From Gallionella sp. (GTDB lineage Bacteria; Pseudomonadota; Gammaproteobacteria; Burkholderiales; Gallionellaceae): DNA of 37,837 nt. A program made the translations under genes and the position numbers. Where the stretch lies: assembly GCA_028710565.1 (NCBI GenBank), contig JAQTTV010000031.1, positions 1 to 37,837 on the forward strand, given 5' to 3'. Positions 25,491 through 32,987 of this stretch are shown piece by piece (the stretch's first letter is position 1; each line of letters begins with the position of its first letter). The notes below the pieces were generated by a model. That model saw only the letters and a list, made by a program, of their open reading frames with translations. It was not told the DNA's origin and made no database searches.

Positions 25491-27233
25491 ATGACCACCA
25501 CTGAAACCTATATCCCCAGCAAAGACGCTTCTCTGGAATCCTCTATTCGCACCTTGCACGCCAAATTGGAAGCACTGAGTTTTCACGTCGAGGAGCGTTC
25601 TTGGCTCAATGAAATTGAGAATGTCTGGTCGGTGCATGTGAGCGATCACGATTGCCCACGGCTGTTTAGCAACGGCAAGGGCGGTTCAGAATTGGCGGCG
25701 CGTGCCAGTGCGTTGGGCGAGTTTTTTGAACGTCTTGGCACCAATTATTTTTGGACGCATTTCTATTTGGGCGAAACGATTAGCCACGGCGAGTTTGTGC
25801 ATTATCCGAACGAGCAATGGTTTCCTGTCAAAGGCGACAAATGGTCCGCCAAGTTGCTCACGCCTAAGCTGCAAAAGTTCTACAACCCAGAAGGCGGCGT
25901 ATTGGCAAGTCAGTTGATCGACTTGAATTCGGGCAATGCCGAACGCGGGATTTGCGCCATTCCCTACCAATGTTTGCGCGACGACAAAACGGTATTATTC
26001 CCCGTCAATCTGATCGGCAATCTGTATGTCAGCAACGGCATGTCGGCGGGCAATACGCTGATGGAAGCGCGCACGCAAGCCTTGGCGGAGATTTTTGAGC
26101 GCGACATCAAGTTCCGCATTATCCGCGACTGTATTTGTTTACCCGATGTGCCAGAAGCCGTGATTGCGCGTTTCCCCCGCATCGCGGCAGGTATCGCGGG
26201 TTTGCGCGCCGCAGGTTATGGCATTTTGGTCAAAGACGCGTCGTTGGGCGGCAAGTATCCCGTGATGAATGTCACGCTGTTGCATCCGCATGACCAAGGT
26301 TGTTTTGCCAGTTTTGGTGCGCATCCGCGCTTTGAAGTGGCATTGGAGCGTGCGCTGACCGAGTTGTTGCAAGGGCGCGCCTTAGGCACGCTGAGCGGTT
26401 TTCCTGCCCCTGGTTTTGATGAAGACGAAATCGCCGATGCGCAAAATTTGGAAATTCATTTTGTCGATTCTAGTGGCGTGATGAGCTGGGAATTTTTGCG
26501 CAATACGCCCGATTTTGAATTTGTGGATTGGAATTTTGGCACAACCACGGAAGAAGATTATCGTTGGTGCGTCGAGACCATCCACGCCAGTGGACACGAC
26601 ATTTATGTCGCAGATTTCACCCATCTGGATGTGTATGCCTGCCGTATCTTTGTGCCAGGCATGTCGGAAATTTATCCGATTGAAGAGCTGCAATGGCAAA
26701 ACAATACCGTGGGTAATCTGGTGCGCCCTGCCTTGTTGCGCGTGCAAGAATTGGACGAAGACGAGTGCAATGACCTGCTCGACACGTTGCTCGACTTGGA
26801 TCTGGCGGATAACCTTGCGGTTACGACCTTGATTGGGTTGGCAGCAGACGCGGGAACGGATTGGTCAACCTTGCGAGTCGGTGAGCTGAAAGTCCTGTTG
26901 GCACTGGCAGTGGGCGACGAAGAAGCGATCCTCGAAGGTTGTTTGTGGATTAGCCAATTGGGACATTTAAACGAAGCCCGCGCTCGCGTGTATCGTTGCA
27001 TCGCCCATCTGATACAACTCGAAGAACTGTCGGAGTCGGATTCCGTCGCACCTTATGAAGCTAATCTGCATCTGTTGTATGGCGCGGAAACGCTGCAAAC
27101 CGCGCAGCAATTATTGAGTGGCGAAGCGCAGTTCTTTGGGCTGTGTTCATTGGGCGCGAATATGGAAGGCAGCGACATGCACCAACGCTTGCTCGCGGCG
27201 TATCGTAAAGTATGGACGGGTATGAAGCCGTAA
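25491..27233 (+). CDS. ycaO: YcaO-type ATP-dependent cyclodehydratase-like protein
   Basis: The 580 residues match the length of E. coli YcaO (586). The YcaO domain occupies the first ~400 residues, with nucleotide-site stretches SNGKGGSELAARASALGEFFERL (60-82 region) and NGMSAGNTLMEARTQALAEI FERD (182-205 region). The last ~170 residues are an all-helical acidic TPR-like domain (ELDEDECNDLLDTLLDLDLADN...), again as in E. coli YcaO. No PxPxP tail, precursor peptide or partner cyclodehydratase gene is near, so it is not a thiazole/oxazole peptide cluster. E. coli YcaO is linked genetically to RimO-dependent methylthiolation of ribosomal protein S12. The true substrate is unknown. Confidence 0.88.
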   Translation: MTTTETYIPSKDASLESSIRTLHAKLEALSFHVEERSWLNEIENVWSVHVSDHDCPRLFSNGKGGSELAARASALGEFFERLGTNYFWTHFYLGETISHGEFVHYPNEQWFPVKGDKWSAKLLTPKLQKFYNPEGGVLASQLIDLNSGNAERGICAIPYQCLRDDKTVLFPVNLIGNLYVSNGMSAGNTLMEARTQALAEIFERDIKFRIIRDCICLPDVPEAVIARFPRIAAGIAGLRAAGYGILVKDASLGGKYPVMNVTLLHPHDQGCFASFGAHPRFEVALERALTELLQGRALGTLSGFPAPGFDEDEIADAQNLEIHFVDSSGVMSWEFLRNTPDFEFVDWNFGTTTEEDYRWCVETIHASGHDIYVADFTHLDVYACRIFVPGMSEIYPIEELQWQNNTVGNLVRPALLRVQELDEDECNDLLDTLLDLDLADNLAVTTLIGLAADAGTDWSTLRVGELKVLLALAVGDEEAILEGCLWISQLGHLNEARARVYRCIAHLIQLEELSESDSVAPYEANLHLLYGAETLQTAQQLLSGEAQFFGLCSLGANMEGSDMHQRLLAAYRKVWTGMKP

Positions 27234-27284
27234 GGCGCACTATTCACCCGCCATTCTCATTTTGACCGTGGGTACGACAAATTC

Positions 27285-27313
27285 GGTTCTATGTGATTTA
27301 CAGTGGGTGAAAC
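27285..27313. repeat. Host repeat arm next to MITE C
   Basis: GGTTCTATGTGATTTACAGT continues to GGGTGAAAC. It is followed by a 13-base spacer ending CTCCCC and then the TTCAA duplicated by the MITE. The same order, on the other strand, occurs without a MITE at 21851-21906. Confidence 0.75.
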
Positions 27314-27331
27314 CAGACTCCTCCCCTTCAA

Positions 27332-27625
27332 GGCATAGGTATCTACACAACTTTCAATCATTTTGGAATAAGGGTGTATTAAACTTTTCATTCAAAAACA
27401 ACAATATCCGAATGTCTGGATTTGAACCCAGACTCCCCTCGCCCACTTGTGGGAGAGGGGCAGGGGGAGAGGGTACGCCGACGGAGCGAATTGCATCCAG
27501 ACAAGGGCATGTGCAACGCGCCCCCTACAAATTATGAAGCATGTTGTTTTTAAATGAAATTCTACCCCCACCCTAACCCTCCCCCTGCTAGGGGGAGGGA
27601 ACAAAGTTGTGTAGATAGTTATGCC
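27332..27625. mobile_element. MITE copy C (294 bp)
   Basis: The length equals copy A and the interior is nearly identical to copy B. Ends are GGCATAGGTATCTACACAA on the left and a slightly mutated inverse on the right (GATAGTTATGCC in place of GATACCTATGCC). Direct repeats TTCAA lie at 27327-27331 and 27626-27630, with CCCC and GGGG outside. There is no gene inside. Confidence 0.85.
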
Positions 27626-27787
27626 TTCAAGGGGAGGGCTGGGGTGGGGATGGGGTGATTTCACCTTTTCGGGCGATGTACGAATGAATTCGTACCCACA
27701 TAAATCACTTGTTTAATCAAAGCGGTATGGTGCATTCCCTGCACCAGGGTGCGCACGGCGCACCCTACGAGATTTTAAAATTTTGAA

Positions 27788-29053
27788 ATGGAATCACACC
27801 CCTTGTCACACAAATTTCACGATAAAACGGTTGCGATCATCGGCGGCGGCCCCGCAGGGTTAATGGCGGCGGAAGTGCTGATTCAAGGCGGCGTGCGCGT
27901 GGAGGTTTACGATGCCATGCCTACGGTGGGACGCAAATTTCTAATGGCGGGCAAAGGCGGGATGAATATTACCCACGCCGAACCGCGGGCAGATTTCCTC
28001 TCTCGCTATGGCACGCGCCGCGCCCAGCTTCAGCCCATGATAGAAGCGTTCACGCCAGACATGCTGCGCGCTTGGATACAAGGGTTGGGCATCTCCACAT
28101 TTGTGGGCAGTTCGGGGCGGGTTTTTCCCACAGAAATGAAGGCCGCGCCGCTGTTGCGCGCTTGGTTGCATCGTTTGCGCGAGGCGGGTGTGCGTTTCCA
28201 CATGCGCCATCGTTGGGTCGGTTGGGGTGATGCGCATGGCCTGCGTTTTGAAAGCGAGCAAGGCGAGGTCGTGGTACATGCCGATGCGGTGGTGCTGGCA
28301 TTGGGCGGCGGCAGTTGGGCGCGGCTCGGTTCAGATGGCGCGTGGGTGTCATTGCTCACCCAGCGCGGCATTGCCGTCGCGCCCTTACAGCCCGCCAATT
28401 GCGGTTTCGATGTGGGCTGGACACCGCATTTCAGCGAAAAATTTGCAGGACAACCGTTAAAGGCGGTGACAGTGACCACGACTGATTTGACGGGCAATGT
28501 CCATCGTAAGCAGGGCGATTTGATGGTGACCGCGACTGGCGTGGAAGGCGGGTTAATCTACGCCTTGTCCGCACCGTTGCGCGATCAAATTGCCGCCCAT
28601 GGCGAGGCGACGCTGTACATAGACCTCGCACCCAACAAACCGTTGTCTCGCGTCCTTGCGGAGGTTGCGCATCCACGCGGCTCACGTTCGATTTCCAGTC
28701 ATTTGCAAAGTCGCGCCAATCTCAAAGGCGTGCAAACAGGGTTGCTGCGCGAGTGCTTATCCCGCGAGGCGTTTGAGCAACCCGAACACTTGGCGGCGGC
28801 GATTAAGGCACTACCCGTAAAGCTGATCGCGCCCCGTCCATTGGATGAAGCGATTAGCAGCGCGGGCGGCATCACCTTTGAAATGCTCAATGACCAATTG
28901 ATGCTGCACAATCTGCCCAGCGTATTTTGCGCAGGAGAAATGCTCGACTGGGAAGCCCCCACAGGCGGCTATTTGCTCACCGCTTGTTTTGCCAGTGGGC
29001 GACAAGCGGGGCAGGGGGTGTTGGATTGGCTGGCGGGAAAGCTCACTGTTTAG
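27788..29053 (+). CDS. TIGR03862/HI0933-type FAD flavoprotein
   Basis: The 421-residue protein has an FAD-binding motif GGGPAGLMAAE at about 20-30, then VGRKFLMAGKGGMNITH, the signature of the HI0933/YhiN flavoprotein family. VLALGGGSWARLGSDG and a C-terminal FCAGEMLDWEAPTGGYLLTACFASGRQAG complete the two-dinucleotide-binding layout. Members are soluble oxidoreductases of unsettled substrate. It has no operon partner: repeats lie upstream and a different gene class downstream. Confidence 0.88.
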   Translation: MESHPLSHKFHDKTVAIIGGGPAGLMAAEVLIQGGVRVEVYDAMPTVGRKFLMAGKGGMNITHAEPRADFLSRYGTRRAQLQPMIEAFTPDMLRAWIQGLGISTFVGSSGRVFPTEMKAAPLLRAWLHRLREAGVRFHMRHRWVGWGDAHGLRFESEQGEVVVHADAVVLALGGGSWARLGSDGAWVSLLTQRGIAVAPLQPANCGFDVGWTPHFSEKFAGQPLKAVTVTTTDLTGNVHRKQGDLMVTATGVEGGLIYALSAPLRDQIAAHGEATLYIDLAPNKPLSRVLAEVAHPRGSRSISSHLQSRANLKGVQTGLLRECLSREAFEQPEHLAAAIKALPVKLIAPRPLDEAISSAGGITFEMLNDQLMLHNLPSVFCAGEMLDWEAPTGGYLLTACFASGRQAGQGVLDWLAGKLTV

Positions 29054-29117
29054 GCAATATGATAATCGCTGGTGCTTCATTGCCATAACCACCATCGCTG
29101 GTAACTTTGGGGGTACA

Positions 29118-29148
29118 TTACACAACCGTCAGTCGATGGGTTGTGTAA
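29118..29148 (+). terminator. Hairpin between flavoprotein and zinc-ribbon gene
   Basis: A perfect ten-base stem, TTACACAACC and GGTTGTGTAA, encloses an 11-base loop. There is no T-run. It ends exactly where the duplicated leader sequence begins, so it may be a leader structure of the next gene as easily as an end signal for the flavoprotein gene. Confidence 0.45.
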
Positions 29149-29196
29149 ATCCAAGAAATCAGCAGAAGGAATTGAAGAAATATGATAACGAAAGAC
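29149..29196 (+). repeat. Duplicated leader and start region, copy 1
   Basis: This 48-base block (ATCCAAGAAATCAGCAGAAG... through the ATG and first codons) is repeated at 29899-29946 with only a few mismatches, exactly 750 bases apart. It contains the ribosome site AGAAGGAA and the start of the coding region (MITKDL here, MIMKDL in copy 2). Confidence 0.85.
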
Positions 29197-29526
29197 CTAC
29201 CCCTTTTGCGCTCTCAACTGACTTCTCTAAATGAGCGTGAATTGATCGAGGTGATGGTTCACGTCTTCGAAGCCTTTGCGAACAGATTTCAAGTCTCAGG
29301 CGATATAGGAGCGCGGTACGTGCTTGCTAAGTCTTCGTTTAATAAGAACGAGGATGAAGAGCCTTACATTGAGTTTTTAGGGGTACCGAGCGAACCGTAT
29401 TTAGGTTATGTCCAAGATGAGGCATTCGAGAACGGTAGTTGTCCAACTTGTGGAGTAATTGTGGCTTGTATAGATAAGCTTGCTACGTGTCCAGTTTGTG
29501 GAACAATGGGGGTTCAATGCACTTGA
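29182..29526 (+). CDS. Small zinc-ribbon hypothetical protein
   Basis: The family of this 114-residue protein is not recognised. The C-terminus has two CPxCG knuckles (SCPTCG and TCPVCG, about 85-107), forming a probable zinc ribbon. The first part is predicted helical and acidic (RELIEVMVHVFEAFANRF). Its leader and first six codons are nearly the same as those of the serine hydrolase gene downstream, which implies a duplication. Base composition is lower in G+C than the flanking flavoprotein and pepD genes, suggesting an acquired segment. Confidence 0.6.
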   Translation: MITKDLPLLRSQLTSLNERELIEVMVHVFEAFANRFQVSGDIGARYVLAKSSFNKNEDEEPYIEFLGVPSEPYLGYVQDEAFENGSCPTCGVIVACIDKLATCPVCGTMGVQCT

Positions 29527-29930
29527 TGGGTCAAAAATGTGACATGAGGAACAGCCCGCGTAGGCGAAATCGTTATTGCGCCGCATGTGAATTTGTTGTG
29601 CAATCAAATGACTGGCGCAATGCGATTTGCTTGTTGACACCGTTTTTTCAGCGGGTGAAAGTGTCTGAATCCGATGCTGCTACCGCAAAAAATAATTACT
29701 TAATAATCAATATAATATAAAGAAACGACAATTTGTTGCCAATGTTTTTTATAGCAATTTCAAGCCGAAATTTTATACTAACTGCTTAATCTAATTGATT
29801 TTCGCGTAAAGAGTTCTTGGTTTTGATGGGCAGATTAATGTGCAACACATTGATAATAATGCATTATGTTATTTGCGGTAGCAGTATTGGTGTCTGAATC
29901 CAAGAAATCAGCAGAAGGAATTGAGGAAAT
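29527..29930. other. AT-rich intergenic region
   Basis: There is no well-supported gene; a 77-codon frame at 29487-29720 has no recognisable features. The region contains an AT-rich segment bounded by 13-base inverted repeats (29677-29884), direct copies of GTGTCTGAATCC at 29661-29672 and 29891-29902, and the second leader copy from 29899. Confidence 0.6.
29677..29884. repeat. AT-rich 208-bp segment with 13-bp inverted ends
   Basis: CTGCTACCGCAAA at 29677-29689 is exactly inverted at 29872-29884, and partial similarity continues inward (AATAAT, TAATAATC). It is flanked at four to six bases by direct copies of GTGTCTGAATCC. This could be a second, unrelated MITE or a degraded element. No duplicated bases lie immediately at the ends. 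Confidence 0.5.
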
Positions 29931-29946
29931 ATGATTATGAAAGACT
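29899..29946 (+). repeat. Duplicated leader and start region, copy 2
   Basis: This is the second copy of the 48-base block at 29149-29196, leading into the serine hydrolase gene. It is preceded by GTGTCTGA where copy 1 has TTGTGTAA. Confidence 0.85.
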
Positions 29947-31061
29947 TGACCCATTTATGTGGGAATTTATTGAAGCTATTGGCGGGACTGCTAGTCACTG
30001 GATGTGTGTACGTACCAGCGCTTCCATCGTCAACAACGCCAGCCCAGCGACAGGCGTATCTCGCCTCGCGAATTGATCATGTACTCGATACCCAGCAACT
30101 TGCATCGCAGCCAGGTATAAGCGTGATGATCACAAAAAACGGGGAAACGCTCTATAGCCGAAGCAAGGGTATGGCGGACATTAACCAGCGCACGCCCATT
30201 ACTGCCGATACTATCTTCAGTCTCGCATCGGTATCAAAACCTATCACTGCTATTGCCGTGATGCAACTTATGGAACGGGGACGCTTGTCATTGGATGATT
30301 CCGTGTTGAAGTGGCTTCCAGAGCTACCCGCATCTTGGCATGACATCACCCTTCATCACTTGCTCTCTCATCAGTCAGGAATACCCGATTGCTGTGCTGG
30401 TATCTCGTTAGATAAGCTTCAAAAGCTGGATGGCGTTGGGAATCAAGCGTTGCTCCAGCACTATATTGCAGATGACGCCCTATTGTTCCTACCAGGAGCT
30501 GGCGCACAGTACAGCAATACTAATTACGTTATTTTAGCGGAAATTATTGCTAAGGCGGCAGGCATATCTTATGCCCAATACTTGCACGAAAATATTTTTA
30601 CGCCCCTTGGCATGCATTCTACTTATGTCTACGGCGACCATCCTCCTGCTGGAACGTCCACAGCCCTAAACCATGGGCGAACCAGCAAGATATACGGCAT
30701 GACGATTGCATTGACTGGATCTGTTGGCATCTTCAGTTCAGCCTCAGATTTGAGTGTGCTAGCAACGGCACTACTTTCTGGAAAATTGGTGTCGCGTGAT
30801 ACATTACGGCTGATGACCACGACTCAAGCAAAATTCAATATCGGCAACGATAAAACCGACTACGGGTACGGTTGGCAGCTATCAGAAAACGGCGTAGGGC
30901 TGAATATTTTGGGACACACTGGAGACGAGGATGGATTTGTGACAATCATGCGGATGAATGACAAGCAAGGTATCGTTACCATCCTGCTCACCAATGATGG
31001 TAAGGCAACCAAGCGGATCTTCCAAGAAGTTAAGTTTGTCGCGCAAGTACTTTATGATTGA
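29931..31061 (+). CDS. Serine hydrolase lipoprotein, beta-lactamase class C-like
   Basis: The 376-residue protein has a lipoprotein signal (LLKLLAGLLVTGC, cysteine C25) and a penicillin-binding/beta-lactamase fold: nucleophile motif SxxK as S100-VS-K103, YxN as Y194-S-N196, and HTG at 329-331 in place of KTG. HTG is usual in the AmpC-like esterases and D-aminopeptidases of this family, so it is more likely a peptidase or esterase than an antibiotic-hydrolysing enzyme. It is probably anchored in the outer membrane. ATGs at 29931 and 29937 are both possible. A terminator follows 100 bases later. The 5' end is part of the duplicated leader. Confidence 0.87.
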   Translation: MIMKDLTHLCGNLLKLLAGLLVTGCVYVPALPSSTTPAQRQAYLASRIDHVLDTQQLASQPGISVMITKNGETLYSRSKGMADINQRTPITADTIFSLASVSKPITAIAVMQLMERGRLSLDDSVLKWLPELPASWHDITLHHLLSHQSGIPDCCAGISLDKLQKLDGVGNQALLQHYIADDALLFLPGAGAQYSNTNYVILAEIIAKAAGISYAQYLHENIFTPLGMHSTYVYGDHPPAGTSTALNHGRTSKIYGMTIALTGSVGIFSSASDLSVLATALLSGKLVSRDTLRLMTTTQAKFNIGNDKTDYGYGWQLSENGVGLNILGHTGDEDGFVTIMRMNDKQGIVTILLTNDGKATKRIFQEVKFVAQVLYD

Positions 31062-31159
31062 GGTGCTATTTTTGGTGCAGCTGGGGGCATCGAAAAGCCT
31101 GTGCGGATAAGGGCGTTAGTTATTCGTTATCGCAAACCCCATATCCCCTTTTTCATCCC

Positions 31160-31181
31160 TCGCCCACTTGGGCGATTTTTT
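31160..31181 (+). terminator. Rho-independent terminator
   Basis: TCGCCC and GGGCGA pair around ACTT and are followed directly by six Ts. It ends the serine hydrolase transcript and lies only 12 bases before the pepD start, so part of the pepD promoter must overlap or lie upstream of it. Confidence 0.85.
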
Positions 31182-31193
31182 AAGTGAACGACT

Positions 31194-32699
31194 ATGACAC
31201 TCGACACCTTACAACCACGCTCGGTCTGGGCGCATTTTGCGACACTTTGCGCCATTCCCCGCGCTTCCTTACAAGAAGCGGCTTTGGTTGAACATCTGAT
31301 TGCGTGGGCGCAAGCGCGCAACATTGCCGCCACCGCCGATGCCGTGGGCAATCTGATTTTGCGCAAGCCTGCCAGCGCGGGGTGCGAGGCGCAAGCGGGG
31401 GTGATTTTGCAAGGTCATCTGGATATGGTGTGCCAAGCCAATTCAGGCACGGCGCATGATTTCGAGCGCGACCCTATCCTTATCGCAATAGAGGATGGCT
31501 GGGTCATCGCCAAGGACACCACGCTGGGCGCGGACAATGGCATCGGCGTGGCACTCGCGCTGGCTGCGCTGGAAGCTCCTGATTTGATCCATCCCGCGCT
31601 GGAAGTGCTGCTGACGATTAACGAAGAGTCGGGCATGGATGGCGCGCGCGGCTTGGTGTCGGGCACGTTGCAGGGCAAAACGCTGATCAATTTAGACACC
31701 GAAGAATGGGGACATTTCTATCTGGGCTGTGCGGGCGGGGTGGATGTGACGGTGCGCCATGAGGCGGTGCAAGCAACTGTGCCGCAGGATTACGCCTTGC
31801 TGCGCTTTGAAGTATCGGGGCTGCGCGGCGGTCATTCTGGCATCGACATTCATCTGGGGCGCGGCAATGCCATCAAATTGTTGGTAGAAGCGTTGCGCGA
31901 TTTGTCTGCGCATACCGATTTGCGCCTCGTCGAAATGGTCGGCGGCACGGCGCGCAACGCCATTCCTCGCGAGGCGTTTGCGGTCTGCGCGCTGCCTGTT
32001 GCCATCGCGGCAAATATCGACGAATGGGTGCAGCATCGCCATGCCGCTTGGCGCACACGTTTTGCGGCGGTGGATGCGCAGGTGTCGTTCGTCTGCCAGC
32101 ACGATGACACGCTGCCCGACCTTGCCTTGGTTAATTCGGAGCGAGATAGCTTGCTGGCTTTTCTCGACATTGCCGCCAATGGCGTGGCGCAACGCAGCGA
32201 GGATTTTCCCAATGTGACCGACACGTCCAGCAATCTCGGCGTGGTTTCGCTTTCGCAAGGTGCATTCAACGCCACCTTCAAAGTGCGTTCGCTGGCGGAT
32301 GCCCGTGCCGATGCCTTGGCGGACAAGTTGGTCGCACATGCCCGCAGCTATGAACTTAAAGCCGAAAAGGGCGGTGCTTACCCAGGCTGGACACCCAATC
32401 CCGCGTCCCATTTGCTGGAAAGATGTCAACAAGTCTATGCCGCAGAATTCGGCCAACCCGCCAACCTGCAAGTCATCCACGCAGGATTGGAATGCGGCTT
32501 GCTCGCCGCCAGTCACCCGCATTTGGACATGATCTCATTCGGCCCCGACATACGCGGCGCACACGCCCCAGGGGAACGGGTAGAAATAGAATCTGTAGGA
32601 CGTTGCTGGCAATTACTGCAAGCGGTGTTAGAGGCGTTGGCAATAGCTAGGGAAACGCTGATTAAATCTTCCATTCATGGTGAGCTTGTCGAACCATGA
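31194..32699 (+). CDS. pepD: Cytosolic aminoacyl-histidine dipeptidase (M20)
   Basis: The 501-residue metallopeptidase is of the PepD/M20C family. Metal-site residues are H75 and D77 (QGHLDMV), D114 (ADNGIG), catalytic E144 with ligand E145 (NEESGMDG), and D168. HAGLECGLL near the C-terminus gives the last histidine. It hydrolyses Xaa-His and other dipeptides for amino acid recycling. Natural family proteins end shortly after the VLEAL helix. Here the last dozen residues (ETLIKSSIHGELVEP) and the stop codon come from the dispersed repeat that starts at 32649. A terminator lies just upstream of the start. Confidence 0.92.
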   Translation: MTLDTLQPRSVWAHFATLCAIPRASLQEAALVEHLIAWAQARNIAATADAVGNLILRKPASAGCEAQAGVILQGHLDMVCQANSGTAHDFERDPILIAIEDGWVIAKDTTLGADNGIGVALALAALEAPDLIHPALEVLLTINEESGMDGARGLVSGTLQGKTLINLDTEEWGHFYLGCAGGVDVTVRHEAVQATVPQDYALLRFEVSGLRGGHSGIDIHLGRGNAIKLLVEALRDLSAHTDLRLVEMVGGTARNAIPREAFAVCALPVAIAANIDEWVQHRHAAWRTRFAAVDAQVSFVCQHDDTLPDLALVNSERDSLLAFLDIAANGVAQRSEDFPNVTDTSSNLGVVSLSQGAFNATFKVRSLADARADALADKLVAHARSYELKAEKGGAYPGWTPNPASHLLERCQQVYAAEFGQPANLQVIHAGLECGLLAASHPHLDMISFGPDIRGAHAPGERVEIESVGRCWQLLQAVLEALAIARETLIKSSIHGELVEP

Positions 32700-32910
32700 A
32701 TGGAAGATGTCATTAAATCAATAGATTAAATTCGCTCACCCTTCGACCGTTCGACAAGCTCACGGCTCACGGCTCACGGCTCAGGGCTCAGGGCTCAGGG
32801 CTCACGGCTCACGGCTCACGGCTCACGGCTCACGGCTCAGGGCTCAGGGCTCAGGGCTCAGGGCTCAGGGCTCAGGGCTCAGGGCGAACGGATTTAGTCG
32901 GTACCTCCCT
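32649..32910. repeat. GTTCGACAAGCTCA-family element, copy with heptamer array
   Basis: The left end AGGGAAACGCTGATTAAAT lies inside the pepD reading frame, and the right end reads GAACGGATTTAGTCGGTACC. Between them are an inverted pair CTTCCATTCATGG / CCATGAATGGAAG, the core GTTCGACAAGCT, and a heptamer array at 32758-32883. The ends match copy 3 at 37364-37513 (inverse: AGGGAAACGCTGATTAAAG). Confidence 0.75.
32758..32883. repeat. Heptamer tandem array, 18 units
   Basis: Eighteen exact head-to-tail heptamers differ only at one base: GCTCACG (C type) or GCTCAGG (G type). The order is three C, three G, five C, seven G. It is an expansion of the end unit of the surrounding dispersed repeat, where GCTCACGG or GCTCAGGG normally occurs once. 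Blocks of same-type units suggest stepwise slippage or unequal exchange. Confidence 0.95.
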
Positions 32911-32987
32911 AGACCGTGATTTGAGCTGTGCATGCTTTAGGCAGCCCCTGTTCGCGATCTCACTGCGAGGTCGTGAACAGGCTTTCA

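Larger units (their letters stand above)
27234..27787. other. Repeat-filled intergenic region
   Basis: No gene is supported. It contains the host repeat arm (27285-27313), the occupied target with MITE C (27332-27625), G-rich runs (27631-27655), the hairpin GTACGAAT-GA-ATTCGTAC (27678-27695) and a short repeat with GCACCAGGGTGCGCACGGCG near 27740-27765. Frames in the MITE are artefacts of repeated sequence. Confidence 0.75.

Noticed and set aside
25491..27233. Thiazole/oxazole-modified peptide (TOMM) biosynthesis cluster
   Set aside because: There is no precursor peptide, partner E1-like protein, dehydrogenase or PxPxP tail; the helical C-terminal domain matches stand-alone E. coli YcaO.
29487..29720. 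77-codon plus-strand frame
   Set aside because: It overlaps the zinc-ribbon gene, has no ribosome site or recognisable domain, and ends in AT-rich non-coding sequence.
29931..31061. Antibiotic resistance beta-lactamase
   Set aside because: It is a lipoprotein with HTG in place of KTG and general class C-like features, typical of peptidases or esterases; no resistance context is present.
32758..32883. CRISPR-like array
   Set aside because: Units are seven bases with no spacers and no cas genes nearby; it is a simple tandem repeat.
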